Shown here: piece by piece, positions 48,702 through 57,628 of the stretch
Layout of the letters: each line of letters opens with the position of its first letter
How positions within the stretch are numbered: the first letter of the stretch is position 1
Source: Lysobacteraceae bacterium
GTDB taxonomy: Bacteria > Pseudomonadota > Gammaproteobacteria > Xanthomonadales > Xanthomonadaceae
Direction of reading: 5' to 3'
DNA length: 64,000 bases
Assembly: GCA_003241895.1 (NCBI GenBank)
Contig: QBLY01000003.1
Location: 150,053 to 214,052 of the forward strand
Translations under genes and position numbers: made by a program
The notes under the pieces: model-generated
Databases searched by the model: none
What the model saw: only the letters and a program-made list of their open reading frames with translations
Told to the model about the DNA's origin: nothing

Positions 48702-50003
48702 CTAGCGCCGCAGCTTCGCGGCTTTGCTCAAGTCGTTCCACCAATAGCGCGCGAATGAACGCAGCATGCCACGGCCGAGGTCTGGTTCCAGGCCATCGGC
48801 GATGCGGTCCATCTGCTGGTAGTACCAGCCCTGTGCGCCAAGCACGTTGAGCATCTTGGGCAGCAGCCATGGGCTGGCCGGCGACAGCAGGCCGCGCGGG
48901 CGCAGGTGCAGCTGGCTTTCGAACGCAGGAAGTTGGTCGATTTCCCGCGCCAGCAGCCGGCGCGCCGAATCGGGATGCGTGCAGAAGGGCCGGCCCAAGC
49001 CGATCATGTCGGTGTCACCGGTGGCCAGCGCCGCCTCCATGCCGGCGCGCGTGCGGAAGCCGCCCGTCACCATCATCGGCATGGTCGCCACCTTGCGGAT
49101 GGCGGCGGCGTAGTCCAGGAAATAGGCCTCGCGCACCTTGGTGCTGGCGCGCACCTGCACGGCGTCGTCGTCACGTCCTGACATGCCCAGCAGCCGCGGC
49201 TGCTCGTAGTTGCCGCCGGAGATCTCCAGCAGGTCGAGGCCTTCGCCGTTGAGCAGCTGCACCACGTCCAGGCAATCGGCGCTGCTGAAGCCGCCCTTGC
49301 GGAAGTCGTCGGAGTTGAGCTTCACCGACACCGGGAAGTCACGGCCCACCGCCTTGCGCACCGCATGCACCGTTTCCACCAGGAAGCGTGCCCGGTTGAC
49401 GAGCGATCCGCCCCAGGCGTCGGTGCGCTGGTTGGTGATGGGCGAGAGGAAACTGCTCAGCAGGTAGCCGTGGGCGCCATGCACCTGCACCCCGGTGAAC
49501 CCGGTGTCGCGGGCGATCACGGCGACGTCGGCGAAGCGCTGCACCAGGCCCAGGATTTCGTCTTCGCGCAGGGCGCGCGGCCGGGCGTAGTTGCCCATCA
49601 GCTTGAGCTGTACTGCCGACGGCCCCACCGGCTGGCGCGTGGCGTAGCGCGGCGACTGCCGGCCGGCGTGGGATATCTGCATCCACAGGCCGTTGCCGCC
49701 CACGGTACCGGCCGCCGACCAGGCCCGGAGCCGGGCGCGTGCCTCGGCGTCCACACTCGGCGGATGGCTCGGGTCGATGGCAACGTTGCCGGGACGCTCG
49801 ATCACCTTGCGGTCCACCATCACGTTGCCGGTGATGTGCAGGCCGGCACCGCCCTCGCTCCAGGCGCGATACAGACGCACATGGCGCGCGGTGGCGCGCA
49901 ACAGGGCGTCGCCCAGACCCTCGGTCATGGCGGCTTTGCAGAGGCGATTGGGCAGTTGGGCGCCGCAGGGGAGGCGCAGCGGCTGGGAAAGGGGGTCAGG
50001 CAT
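48702..50003 (-). CDS. NADH:flavin oxidoreductase (Old Yellow Enzyme family)
   Basis: ATG 50003 with GGAG 7 nt upstream is preferred over a TTG at 50021; 433 residues. The FMN TIM barrel shows MQISHAGRQSPRYA, HGAHGYLLSSFLSPITNQRTDAWGGSLVNRARFL, SVKLNSDDFRKGG, LDLLEISGGNYEQP, VTGGFRTRAGME and DMIGLGRPFCTHPD. The family reduces activated alkenes; physiological substrate unknown. It is divergent from wspA. Confidence 0.92.
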   Translation of the reverse strand: MPDPLSQPLRLPCGAQLPNRLCKAAMTEGLGDALLRATARHVRLYRAWSEGGAGLHITGNVMVDRKVIERPGNVAIDPSHPPSVDAEARARLRAWSAAGTVGGNGLWMQISHAGRQSPRYATRQPVGPSAVQLKLMGNYARPRALREDEILGLVQRFADVAVIARDTGFTGVQVHGAHGYLLSSFLSPITNQRTDAWGGSLVNRARFLVETVHAVRKAVGRDFPVSVKLNSDDFRKGGFSSADCLDVVQLLNGEGLDLLEISGGNYEQPRLLGMSGRDDDAVQVRASTKVREAYFLDYAAAIRKVATMPMMVTGGFRTRAGMEAALATGDTDMIGLGRPFCTHPDSARRLLAREIDQLPAFESQLHLRPRGLLSPASPWLLPKMLNVLGAQGWYYQQMDRIADGLEPDLGRGMLRSFARYWWNDLSKAAKLRR

Positions 50004-50077
50004 GGGGCGCTCCGGGACCAAACCTCATTAAACCGCATCCGGTGGGGTGCCGGTTGCCGCGATCCTGCCTCCGCCTG

Positions 50078-50086
50078 TGCTTAAAT
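50078..50086 (+). promoter_or_regulatory. candidate extended -10 upstream of wspA
   Basis: TGCTTAAAT (TGn plus TTAAAT) is 28 nt before ATG 50115. No good -35 is seen at the normal spacing. Confidence 0.3.
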
Positions 50087-50114
50087 CATCCAACTCTTCA
50101 GGGGAAGCCTTCCG

Positions 50115-51761
50115 ATGCGTGAGTCCCAACTGGCCGGCAGGTTGTCCTTGCTGGTGGCGGTGTTTGCAGGTCTGTTCCTGGTCTTCGGGTTTACCACCTG
50201 GCGCACGCTGGAGGAGGTGCGGGTGAAGGGCCCCATCTACACCGAGATCGTGTTGGGCAAGGACCTGATCGCCGACGTCCTGCCGCCGCCGGCCTACATC
50301 ATCGAGTCCTACCTGCTCACCCTGCAGATCGTTGACGAGACCGACCCCACGCGCACCTCGCAGCTGATCGAGCGCGGCGACCAGCTGCGGCTGGACTTCG
50401 AGTCCCGCCAGGAGTTCTGGAAGCGCACCCTGGACAAGGCCGAGCTGGCCGACCTGATGACGGTGCAGGCGTACCGCTCCGCCATCGAGTTCTTCCGCGT
50501 GCGCGACGAGCAGTTCGTCCCGGCCATCCGTGCCGGCGACCGCGAGCGCGCCCGGAGCCTGCTGCCGGCCATGGGCCGCAGCTACGACACCCACCGCCGC
50601 GCCATCGACCGCGTGGTGGAGATCGCCACCCAGAACAACATCGAATTCGAGCGTAGCGCCGACGAGATCATCCGGACCCAGAGCCGCACCCTGCTGATAC
50701 TGGGCGGCGCGATCCTGCTGGTGGTCGGCTTCATGGCGGTGTTCGCCAACCGTTCGGCGCGCCAGCTGTCGGCTCGCATCCAGATGGCGGCGGACATCGC
50801 CCGCCGTGTCGCCTCCGGCGACCTGGCCACCGAGGTGCCGCCGGGCAACGACACTGACGAAGCGGGCCGCCTGCTCAAAGCCATTAGCGGCATGACCCAC
50901 AGCCTGCGGGCCCTGGTGACGCGCGCCAAGCAGGCATCGATCGAGCTGATGAGCACGGCCACCGAATTCGCCGCCACCAGCCGCCAGCAGGAAGCGACGG
51001 TGCAGAGCTTCGGCGCGTCCACCAACCAGATCGCCGCCGCGGTGAAGCAGATCAACGCCACCAGCGCCGAGTTGCTCTCCACCATGGAAGGTGTGAACGC
51101 CGTTGCCAGCCAGACCGCCGACCTGGCCGAGGATGGCCAGGCCGGCCTGCGCAACCTCGACACCACCATGGACCGCCTGGCGCAGGCCGCCAACACGATG
51201 GCCGCACGCCTGGCGGCCATCCGCGCCGAGGCCGCCGAGATCACCGGCGTGGTCACCACCATTTCCAAGGTGGCCGACCAGACCAACCTGCTGTCCATAA
51301 ATGCCGCCATCGAGGCCGAGAAGGCCGGCGAGCATGGCCTGGGCTTCCTGGTGCTGGCGCGCGAGATCCGCCGCCTGGCCGACCAGACCGCCGTGGCCAC
51401 GCTCGACATCGAGCAGATGGTGAAGCAGATGCAGACCGCGGTATCGGCCGGCGTGATGGAAATCGACCGCTTCGACGAAGAGGTTCGCAGCGGCGTGGGC
51501 AATGTGGTGCGGGTGGGCGGCCAGTTCGGCCAGATCATCAGCCAGGTCAAGACGCTTTCGGAACGGTTCGATGCCGTCAACCACGGCATGCGCAGCCAGG
51601 GCCAGGGCGCGCGCCAGATCGGCGACGCCATGGGCCAGCTGATCGACGGTGCCCGCCAGACCTCGGTGTCCCTGCGCGAGTTCAACAGCGCCACCGAGAG
51701 CCTGCGTGACGCGGTGTCGGTGCTGAAGCAGGAAATCTCCCAGTTCAATGTCGGCAACTGA
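50115..51761 (+). CDS. wspA: WspA-type methyl-accepting surface-sensing receptor
   Basis: The 548-residue receptor has TM1 at about 8-28, a periplasmic helical domain, and TM2 at about 196-214, then a HAMP-like segment and a cytoplasmic signalling domain with the tip motif VADQTNLLSINAAIEAEKAGEHGLGFLVLAREIRRLADQTAVATLDIE, typical of WspA. In Pseudomonas, WspA responds to surface growth and activates the WspE-WspR relay. It is followed at 15 nt by wspB, and all seven wsp genes are collinear. Confidence 0.92.
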   Translation: MRESQLAGRLSLLVAVFAGLFLVFGFTTWRTLEEVRVKGPIYTEIVLGKDLIADVLPPPAYIIESYLLTLQIVDETDPTRTSQLIERGDQLRLDFESRQEFWKRTLDKAELADLMTVQAYRSAIEFFRVRDEQFVPAIRAGDRERARSLLPAMGRSYDTHRRAIDRVVEIATQNNIEFERSADEIIRTQSRTLLILGGAILLVVGFMAVFANRSARQLSARIQMAADIARRVASGDLATEVPPGNDTDEAGRLLKAISGMTHSLRALVTRAKQASIELMSTATEFAATSRQQEATVQSFGASTNQIAAAVKQINATSAELLSTMEGVNAVASQTADLAEDGQAGLRNLDTTMDRLAQAANTMAARLAAIRAEAAEITGVVTTISKVADQTNLLSINAAIEAEKAGEHGLGFLVLAREIRRLADQTAVATLDIEQMVKQMQTAVSAGVMEIDRFDEEVRSGVGNVVRVGGQFGQIISQVKTLSERFDAVNHGMRSQGQGARQIGDAMGQLIDGARQTSVSLREFNSATESLRDAVSVLKQEISQFNVGN

Positions 51762-51776
51762 GTCCCGCCCACGAAG

Positions 51777-52223
51777 ATGTTGGCCATTGCATTCCAGGTC
51801 GGCGACCACGCGCTCGCCCTGCCCGCCTCGCGGGTAGTGGAGCTGCTGCCGCGGCGCAGCCTGCGTCCGATCGCCATGGCGCCCGAAGGGGTGATCGGCC
51901 TGCTGCCGTTCCGCGGCGCGCTGGTGCCGGTGGTGGACCTGTGCCAGCTGGCGCTGGGCCGCGATTCGCGCCCGCTGCGCTCTACCCGGCTAATCGTTGT
52001 CTCGCTGCCGCAGGGCGACGGCCAACGCCTGGTGGGCCTGCTGGCGGAAAGCGTGCTGGACCTGGTCACGCTGGGCGACACCCTGCCCGGCCTGCCCGTG
52101 GCCGGCGCCCCCTGGCTGGGCGAGCACCTCGCGGGCAGTCCTGGCATGCCGCAGCTGGTGGACCCGATGCAGCTGCTGCCGGTCGAACTGGCCGCCCTCT
52201 ACCAGGAGGTCGCGCCGGCATGA
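51777..52223 (+). CDS. wspB: WspB, CheW-like coupling protein
   Basis: The 148-residue single CheW domain has the pattern FQVGDHALALPASRVVELLPR, VIGLLPFRGALVPVVDLCQLALG and RLIVVSL. It bridges the receptor and WspE in an array. Its stop overlaps the wspC ATG by ATGA. WspB and WspD are the two distinct couplers of the Wsp system. Confidence 0.88.
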   Translation: MLAIAFQVGDHALALPASRVVELLPRRSLRPIAMAPEGVIGLLPFRGALVPVVDLCQLALGRDSRPLRSTRLIVVSLPQGDGQRLVGLLAESVLDLVTLGDTLPGLPVAGAPWLGEHLAGSPGMPQLVDPMQLLPVELAALYQEVAPA

Positions 52224-53455
52224 GCCGCGAGGCCCTGATCGAGCTGCTGCAGACGCGCCTGGGGCTGGACCCCGGCACGCTGGGTCCGCGCGTGATCGAT
52301 GACGCGTTCGCCGACGCGCGCCGCGCGCTGGCCGCAGCCGACGACGCCGCGCTGTATCACCGGGTGCTGTTGGACGGCAAGGCGTTCAGCGAATTTTCCG
52401 AGTGCTTCGTGGTGCCCGAGACGTGGTTCTTCCGCACCCCCGAACAGTTCCAGGACCTGGTGCGCTTCGCCCGCGAGCAGCCGGCCCGCCGGCCGCTGCG
52501 CATCCTCAGCCTGCCCTCGTCCACCGGCGAAGAAGCCTACTCGGCCGCCATGGCGCTGCTGGAGGCGGGGTTCGTTCCGGCGGACATCGACGTGCTTGGC
52601 ATCGACGTCTCGCAGGCCGCCATCCGCCGCGCCAGTGCCGGCGTGTTCCGGCGAAGCGCGCTGCGTGGCCAGCCGATACCCAGCCCCTGGCTGCACGAAG
52701 CGGACGACGGCAGCCTCGTGGCCGATCCCGTGCTGCGGCGCTGCGTGCGCATGCGCGTAGGCAATGCGCTTGATCCGAAACTGCTGCAGGCCGAGCAGGG
52801 CTTCGATGTCCTGTTCTGCCGGAACCTGCTGATCTACCTGCGCCCCGAGGCGCGCACCCAGCTGCTGCACACCCTGCTTTCCGCCGCCCGCGTGCCGGCG
52901 CTCGTGCTGGCGGGCCAGGCCGAAGTGCTCAGCTCGCTGTCGGATGCGCTGCGGCCATACGAAGGCGGCTGCCCGCTGAGCTTCGTGCACGGCGCGCCGC
53001 GCGCGGCAAGCGCCGCGCATGCGCCGCCCAAGGCCGCACCGCGACCTGCGCCTCGCGCCACACCGTCACCCGCGCCGGTGCCCGCCCAGAAAAGGCCGGT
53101 CAAGTCCGCGCGACAGGCCACCCCGGCAGTCGCACAGGAAGACATCGCGCGTGCGCACCAGCTGGCCGACGCCGGCCAGGTCGACCAGGCAAGGGCGGCC
53201 TGCCTCGCGCACTTGGTCCGGCAGCCGGCCGACGTGGATGCGCTGTATCTGCTGGGCCTGCTCGAATCCGCCGCGGGGAACGCCGAGGCCGCCGAACGCG
53301 CCTTTACCCAGGTCCTTTACGTGGACCGCGACCACCTGGACGCAATCGAACAGCGGGTGGGTCTCGCCGAGCGTCGTGGCGCCGGCGACCAGGCGCGCGA
53401 CCTGCGCGCCCGGGCGGCACGCCTTCGCCAGCGCCACCGCGAGGCCGCGCCATGA
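52220..53455 (+). CDS. wspC: WspC, CheR-type methyltransferase with TPR tail
   Basis: ATG 52220, inside the wspB stop, with AGGAGG upstream; 411 residues. The track ORF begins too early. CheR domain about 1-270: FVVPETWFFRTPEQF, LSLPSSTGEEAYSAAMAL (SAM site), VLGIDVSQAAIRRASAGVF, DVLFCRNLLIYLRPEA. A Pro/Ala linker then leads to TPR repeats (DIARAHQLADAGQVDQA, LYLLGLLESAAGNAEAAERAFTQVL). WspC methylates WspA. Confidence 0.93.
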   Translation: MSREALIELLQTRLGLDPGTLGPRVIDDAFADARRALAAADDAALYHRVLLDGKAFSEFSECFVVPETWFFRTPEQFQDLVRFAREQPARRPLRILSLPSSTGEEAYSAAMALLEAGFVPADIDVLGIDVSQAAIRRASAGVFRRSALRGQPIPSPWLHEADDGSLVADPVLRRCVRMRVGNALDPKLLQAEQGFDVLFCRNLLIYLRPEARTQLLHTLLSAARVPALVLAGQAEVLSSLSDALRPYEGGCPLSFVHGAPRAASAAHAPPKAAPRPAPRATPSPAPVPAQKRPVKSARQATPAVAQEDIARAHQLADAGQVDQARAACLAHLVRQPADVDALYLLGLLESAAGNAEAAERAFTQVLYVDRDHLDAIEQRVGLAERRGAGDQARDLRARAARLRQRHREAAP

Positions 53456-54090
53456 CCGGGTTGCCCGAAAGATGCTGGCGCGTGATCGGTGTGCAGGGTG
53501 GCGACCAAAGCTGCGAACGCCTGCTCGAAGTCCTGCACTGCCGCAACTGCCCCATTTATGCCGCGGCTGCGCGCCAGCTGCTCGACCGCGAATCACCCGC
53601 GGACGAAAGCATCGAGCGCCCCATCGATCCCCGTCGCGCCGCCAGCAGCCATACCGCCCTGGTATTCCGCCTCGGCCAGCAGTGGCTGGGGCTGCCGCCT
53701 GCCCTGGTGGCCGAGGTCGCCGGCAACCCGCCGGTGCGACGCCTTGCGCACCGCACCGACGGGCGCATCGAAGGCGTGGTGAACGTGCGCGGCGAACTGC
53801 GCCTGTGCGTTTCGCTGGTCGAACTGCTGGGCCTGGGCCGCCGCGACGCCGGCAGCGCAACGGCGCGCCTGGTGTTGGTTGAGCACGAAAGCGGCCCGCT
53901 GGCCTTCCGCTGCGACGAAGTGCGCGGCCTGCTGCCCTACACCGACGACGCCACCGAGCCGCCGCCGGACACGCTGCGTGCCCCGCTCGACGACTGCGTG
54001 CGCGCCATGATGCCCAGCGCCTCCGGGCACGTGGCGCTGCTCGACGCCCACGCCGTGACCCGGCTGCTGCGATCGGCGCTGTTCGAATGA
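53452..54090 (+). CDS. wspD: WspD, CheW-like coupling protein
   Basis: The 212-residue CheW-family protein has an N-terminal WspD signature CWRVIGVQGGDQSCERL...LHCRNCPIYAAAARQLLD with a Cys cluster, then a CheW core (VEVAGNPPVRRLAHRTDGRIEGVVNVRGELRLCVSLVELLG). In Pseudomonas WspD couples WspA and WspE together with WspB. It overlaps wspC and wspE by ATGA junctions. Confidence 0.9.
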   Translation: MTGLPERCWRVIGVQGGDQSCERLLEVLHCRNCPIYAAAARQLLDRESPADESIERPIDPRRAASSHTALVFRLGQQWLGLPPALVAEVAGNPPVRRLAHRTDGRIEGVVNVRGELRLCVSLVELLGLGRRDAGSATARLVLVEHESGPLAFRCDEVRGLLPYTDDATEPPPDTLRAPLDDCVRAMMPSASGHVALLDAHAVTRLLRSALFE

Positions 54091-56636
54091 AGTCGCTCTG
54101 GCCCCTGATGCAGGAGGAGCTGGCGCGGCTGCTGCCGCAGCTGCGTCGTTTCGCCGACGCCATGGCGCACGGCGAAGACGCCGCCGCCGCGGCGCAGTGG
54201 CAGCGGCGGCTCAGCGCATTCAAGGGAGCCACCGGCGTGTTGGGCGAGACACCCCTGCCGCATGTGGTCAAGCGCATGCAGGTCCTGTGGCAATCGCCCG
54301 GCAGCCACGACGAGCGGCTGGCGCAGGCCCGGCGCTGGATCGACACGCTGACCACCATCGCTGCGCAGGACTTCGCCGACGCGCTGGAAACGCTGGCCGG
54401 CATGGCCGGCGCGACGGCCCCGGCCGCCGCACCCCCGGCCCCCGCGACGGCGCTGGATGCCCGCCTGCGCGGCCTGTTCGCCACCGAAGTGGACGATAAG
54501 TGCAACGCCATGGAACGGGTCCTGCTGCAGCTCGAGCAGGCCCCTGAGCGGCTGGAGCTGATCGCCCCGCTGATGCGCGCCGCGCACTCCATCAAGGGCG
54601 CGGCGCGCGCCGTGCGCAACGAGGACGCCGTGCGCCTGGCGCACGCCTTCGAAGACTGCATGAGCGCGGCGCAGAAGCGCGCCACGCCCGTGGACGGCGA
54701 GCGCCTGGACCTGGCCCTGCGAGCAGTGGACCGCCTGCGGCGGCTCGGCACCGACGACTCGCAGGCCGCGCGCGACGCCGCCGCCGAACTGGTCGCGGCC
54801 CTGACGGCGGCACCCGCCGCCGGCGCCGTCGCGACGACAGCGCAGGCCGGTCCCGCGCCGGCACCCACCTACATCGACGTCGAGGACACCGATCCGATCC
54901 TGCGCGTGCGAGCCAGCCACGTCGGCCGCCTGATCGCGCTGGCCGGCACCGGCATGATCGAAAACCGCCGCCTGCGGCCGTTCGGTGAACGCCAGCAGCG
55001 CCTGCGGCGCGACCTCGCCGATGCCTCGCGCATGCTCGATGAACTGCACCACGAGCTGGGCGCGCCCGGCCCGCAGACTCCCATCGGCAGCCCGCTGGCG
55101 GCCCTGCGCCACCAGCTGTCTGCGTCGCGCGGCACCATCAACCAGTGGCTGGACGAGTTCGGCGCGTACGAGCGCGAATCGGGCGACCTGACCGAGCGCC
55201 TCTACCACCACGCCTCGCAGACAAGGCTGCGGCCCTTCGCCGATATCGCCGAGTCGTACCCGCGCATGGTGCGCGAACTGTCGCGCCAGCTGGGCAAGCG
55301 CGTGCACACGACGCTTTCGGGCGAGCAGCTGGCCGTGGACCGCGACGTATTGGAAAGGCTCGACGCCCCGCTCACCCACCTGCTGCGCAACGCCATCGAC
55401 CATGGCATCGAGGATCCGGCCCGACGCCTTGCCGCCGGCAAGCCCGAGGAGGGCCACCTGAAGATCGCCGCCAGCTATCGCGCCGGCATGCTTTCGATCG
55501 AAGTGGGCGACGACGGTGCGGGCATCGACTTCGAGCGCGTGCGCGCCCGCCTGCGCGAAGGCCAGGGACTCTCGGAGGTAGAGGCGGCGGCGATGGACGA
55601 GGACGCCCTGGCCGAGACCCTGTTCACGGCCGGCTTCACCACGCGCGAACAGGTCAGTGAAATCAGCGGCCGCGGCGTCGGCCTGGACGTGGTGCGGCAG
55701 ATGCTCAAGCAGCTCGAGGGCAGCGTGCGCCTGCACTCCACGCCCGGCGCGGGTACGCGCTTCAGCCTGCTGGTGCCGATTTCGCGCGCGGTGACGCGCG
55801 CCGTCGCGGTGGGCGTGGCCGGCGAAACCTATGCGTTCCCGCTGCTGCGCATCGAGCGCCTGGTGCGCGCAGGCGCCGACCAGATCCACCGCCGGGAGGG
55901 CATGCAGTACCTGGCCCTGGAAGGCAACAACATCGGCCTGGTGCCGCTGGCCGAACTCCTCGGCCTGGGCAGCACGCGCGTCGGCGGCGACGGCACGGAC
56001 ATCGTGGTGGTGTCGCAGGATGGCCGTCGCGCCGGTTTCGCGGTGGACTCGGTGCTGGGCGAATTCGATTTGGCCACCCGCCCGCTGGATGCCCGGCTGG
56101 GACGCGTGGCCGACCTGGCGGCGCTGGCGCTGATGCCCGACGGCGCGCCGGTGGTGCTGCTGGACACCGAAGACCTGATGCGCGGCGCGCTCGAGCGCGA
56201 GCGCCAGCACGAACGCCTTGCCGGGCAGAGCGAAGACAGCGCGGCGCCGAGGCGCCGGCGCGTGCTGGTGGTGGACGACTCGATCTCCGTGCGTGAGCTG
56301 GTACGCCAGCTGCTGGCTGCACGTGGCTTCGAAGTACAAGTGGCGGTGGACGGCATGGACGCGTGGTCACGACTTCGTGAATGGCCCTGCGACCTGGTGG
56401 TCACCGACGTGGACATGCCGCGCATGGACGGCATCGAACTCACCCGATCGATCAAGCAGGACCCGCGCCTGCGCAACCTGCCGGTCATCATCGTTTCCTA
56501 CCGGGACCGGCCCGAGGACCGCGGACGCGGCCTGGAAGTGCACGCCGACGCCTACCTCACCAAGAGTGACTTCCAGGAGCACGGATTCCTGGACGTGGTG
56601 CACTCCCTCATCGGCGATGCCGAGGCCGAAGCATGA
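54087..56636 (+). CDS. wspE: WspE, CheA-type hybrid histidine kinase with C-terminal receiver and additional N-terminal Hpt-like module
   Basis: The 849-residue protein has an N-terminal helical module (about 1-110) that looks like an Hpt but carries SAFKGATGVLG where the phospho-His motif would be. A proper Hpt follows (RAAHSIKGAAR, His167), then a CheA dimerisation and HATPase domain (HLLRNAIDHGIEDPARR, VGDDGAGIDFERV, GRGVGLDVVRQM), a CheW domain, and a receiver (RRVLVVDDSISVRELVRQLL...VVTDVDMPRMDG). The canonical WspE has only one Hpt as I recall. It phosphorylates WspR and, usually, WspF. Confidence 0.93.
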   Translation: MKSLWPLMQEELARLLPQLRRFADAMAHGEDAAAAAQWQRRLSAFKGATGVLGETPLPHVVKRMQVLWQSPGSHDERLAQARRWIDTLTTIAAQDFADALETLAGMAGATAPAAAPPAPATALDARLRGLFATEVDDKCNAMERVLLQLEQAPERLELIAPLMRAAHSIKGAARAVRNEDAVRLAHAFEDCMSAAQKRATPVDGERLDLALRAVDRLRRLGTDDSQAARDAAAELVAALTAAPAAGAVATTAQAGPAPAPTYIDVEDTDPILRVRASHVGRLIALAGTGMIENRRLRPFGERQQRLRRDLADASRMLDELHHELGAPGPQTPIGSPLAALRHQLSASRGTINQWLDEFGAYERESGDLTERLYHHASQTRLRPFADIAESYPRMVRELSRQLGKRVHTTLSGEQLAVDRDVLERLDAPLTHLLRNAIDHGIEDPARRLAAGKPEEGHLKIAASYRAGMLSIEVGDDGAGIDFERVRARLREGQGLSEVEAAAMDEDALAETLFTAGFTTREQVSEISGRGVGLDVVRQMLKQLEGSVRLHSTPGAGTRFSLLVPISRAVTRAVAVGVAGETYAFPLLRIERLVRAGADQIHRREGMQYLALEGNNIGLVPLAELLGLGSTRVGGDGTDIVVVSQDGRRAGFAVDSVLGEFDLATRPLDARLGRVADLAALALMPDGAPVVLLDTEDLMRGALERERQHERLAGQSEDSAAPRRRRVLVVDDSISVRELVRQLLAARGFEVQVAVDGMDAWSRLREWPCDLVVTDVDMPRMDGIELTRSIKQDPRLRNLPVIIVSYRDRPEDRGRGLEVHADAYLTKSDFQEHGFLDVVHSLIGDAEAEA

Positions 56637-57628
56637 AACTCGCCATAGCCCATCCCGACCGCCTCGCGCGCGAGGCCTTGCGCCGCACGCTGCTGCGCAG
56701 CGACCACGAACTGCTCTGGGCGGCCACCGACCGCGCCGAGATGGATCGGGAGTGCCGGCGGCATCCGCCGGCGCTGCTGCTGGCCCAACTCGAACTGCTT
56801 GGCCGCAAAGCCGAGCACCTGCCGAAGCTGATCGAGGCCGGCATCTCTGTGATCGCGCTTGCTTCCAGCCAGGCGGTCGGCGACGGCTATGAGGCCCTTG
56901 GCCTGGGCGCACTGGGATTGATCGAGCCGCCGCGGCTGGATGACAGCGGCGACCTGATCGGTGGCCAGCGCACGCTCACCCGCATCCAGCGGCTGGCCAG
57001 CCTGGTCGGTTACACCGGGCCCGTAAGCACGCCGGCACCCGTCGCGCAGGGCACGCGCCAGACGCGCATCATCGCGCTGGGCGCCAGCACGGGCGGCCCG
57101 CTGGCGCTGGCCAAGGTGTTGGCCAGCCTACCGTCGGACCTTGGCGCGGCCGTCCTGATCGTGCAGCACATCGAAAGCGAGTTCACCAGCGGGCTGGCGG
57201 AATGGTTGGGCAGCCAAAGCAAGCTGCCGGTCTGCGTGGCCGAGCGTGGCGACACGCCGCAGCCCGGCCGCGTCTACGTGGCCGGCAGCGGCGGCCACCT
57301 GGTGCTGCTGCCCTCCCTGCAGTTCAGCCGGCAGGCGGCGCGCGCCAGCGAGCTGCACGTGCCCAGCGTCGACGCCCTGTTCAACAGCCTGGCCCAGCAT
57401 GCCGCGCCCGGTGCCGCGGCGCTGCTCACGGGCATGGGCTCGGACGGCGTGGCCGGCCTGGGCGAGATGCGCCGCCGCGGCTGGCACACCCTGGCGCAGG
57501 ACGAACCCAGCTGCGTGGTGTACGGCATGCCGCGTGCCGCCATGGAATCGGGCGCCGCGATCCAGGCGCTGGACCTGGCCGCCATCGGGCCGGCCCTGGT
57601 CCGGCATTTGGCGAAGGTGCGCGGCTGA
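56633..57628 (+). CDS. wspF: WspF, CheB-type methylesterase with degenerate receiver
   Basis: The 331-residue protein overlaps wspE by 4 nt. The C-terminal CheB domain is intact: LGASTGGPLALAKVL (Ser), LIVQHIESEF (His) and LLTGMGSDGVAGLGEMRRRG (Asp). The N-terminal receiver (about 1-115) lacks key residues: the usual acidic pocket reads IAHPD and the phospho-acceptor Asp position is Gln52 in LLLAQLELLG. Control by phosphorylation would therefore be lost or replaced. In Pseudomonas, WspF activity resets WspA and its loss raises c-di-GMP. Confidence 0.93.
   Translation: MKLAIAHPDRLAREALRRTLLRSDHELLWAATDRAEMDRECRRHPPALLLAQLELLGRKAEHLPKLIEAGISVIALASSQAVGDGYEALGLGALGLIEPPRLDDSGDLIGGQRTLTRIQRLASLVGYTGPVSTPAPVAQGTRQTRIIALGASTGGPLALAKVLASLPSDLGAAVLIVQHIESEFTSGLAEWLGSQSKLPVCVAERGDTPQPGRVYVAGSGGHLVLLPSLQFSRQAARASELHVPSVDALFNSLAQHAAPGAAALLTGMGSDGVAGLGEMRRRGWHTLAQDEPSCVVYGMPRAAMESGAAIQALDLAAIGPALVRHLAKVRG

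Noticed and set aside
51941-52219. 5' extension of wspC
   Set aside because: It lies inside wspB in another frame; the ATG at 52220 has a good Shine-Dalgarno and the expected overlap.
53937-56339. 800-aa minus-strand ORF antisense to wspE
   Set aside because: Shadow of the CheA-type gene; the plus strand shows all CheA motifs.
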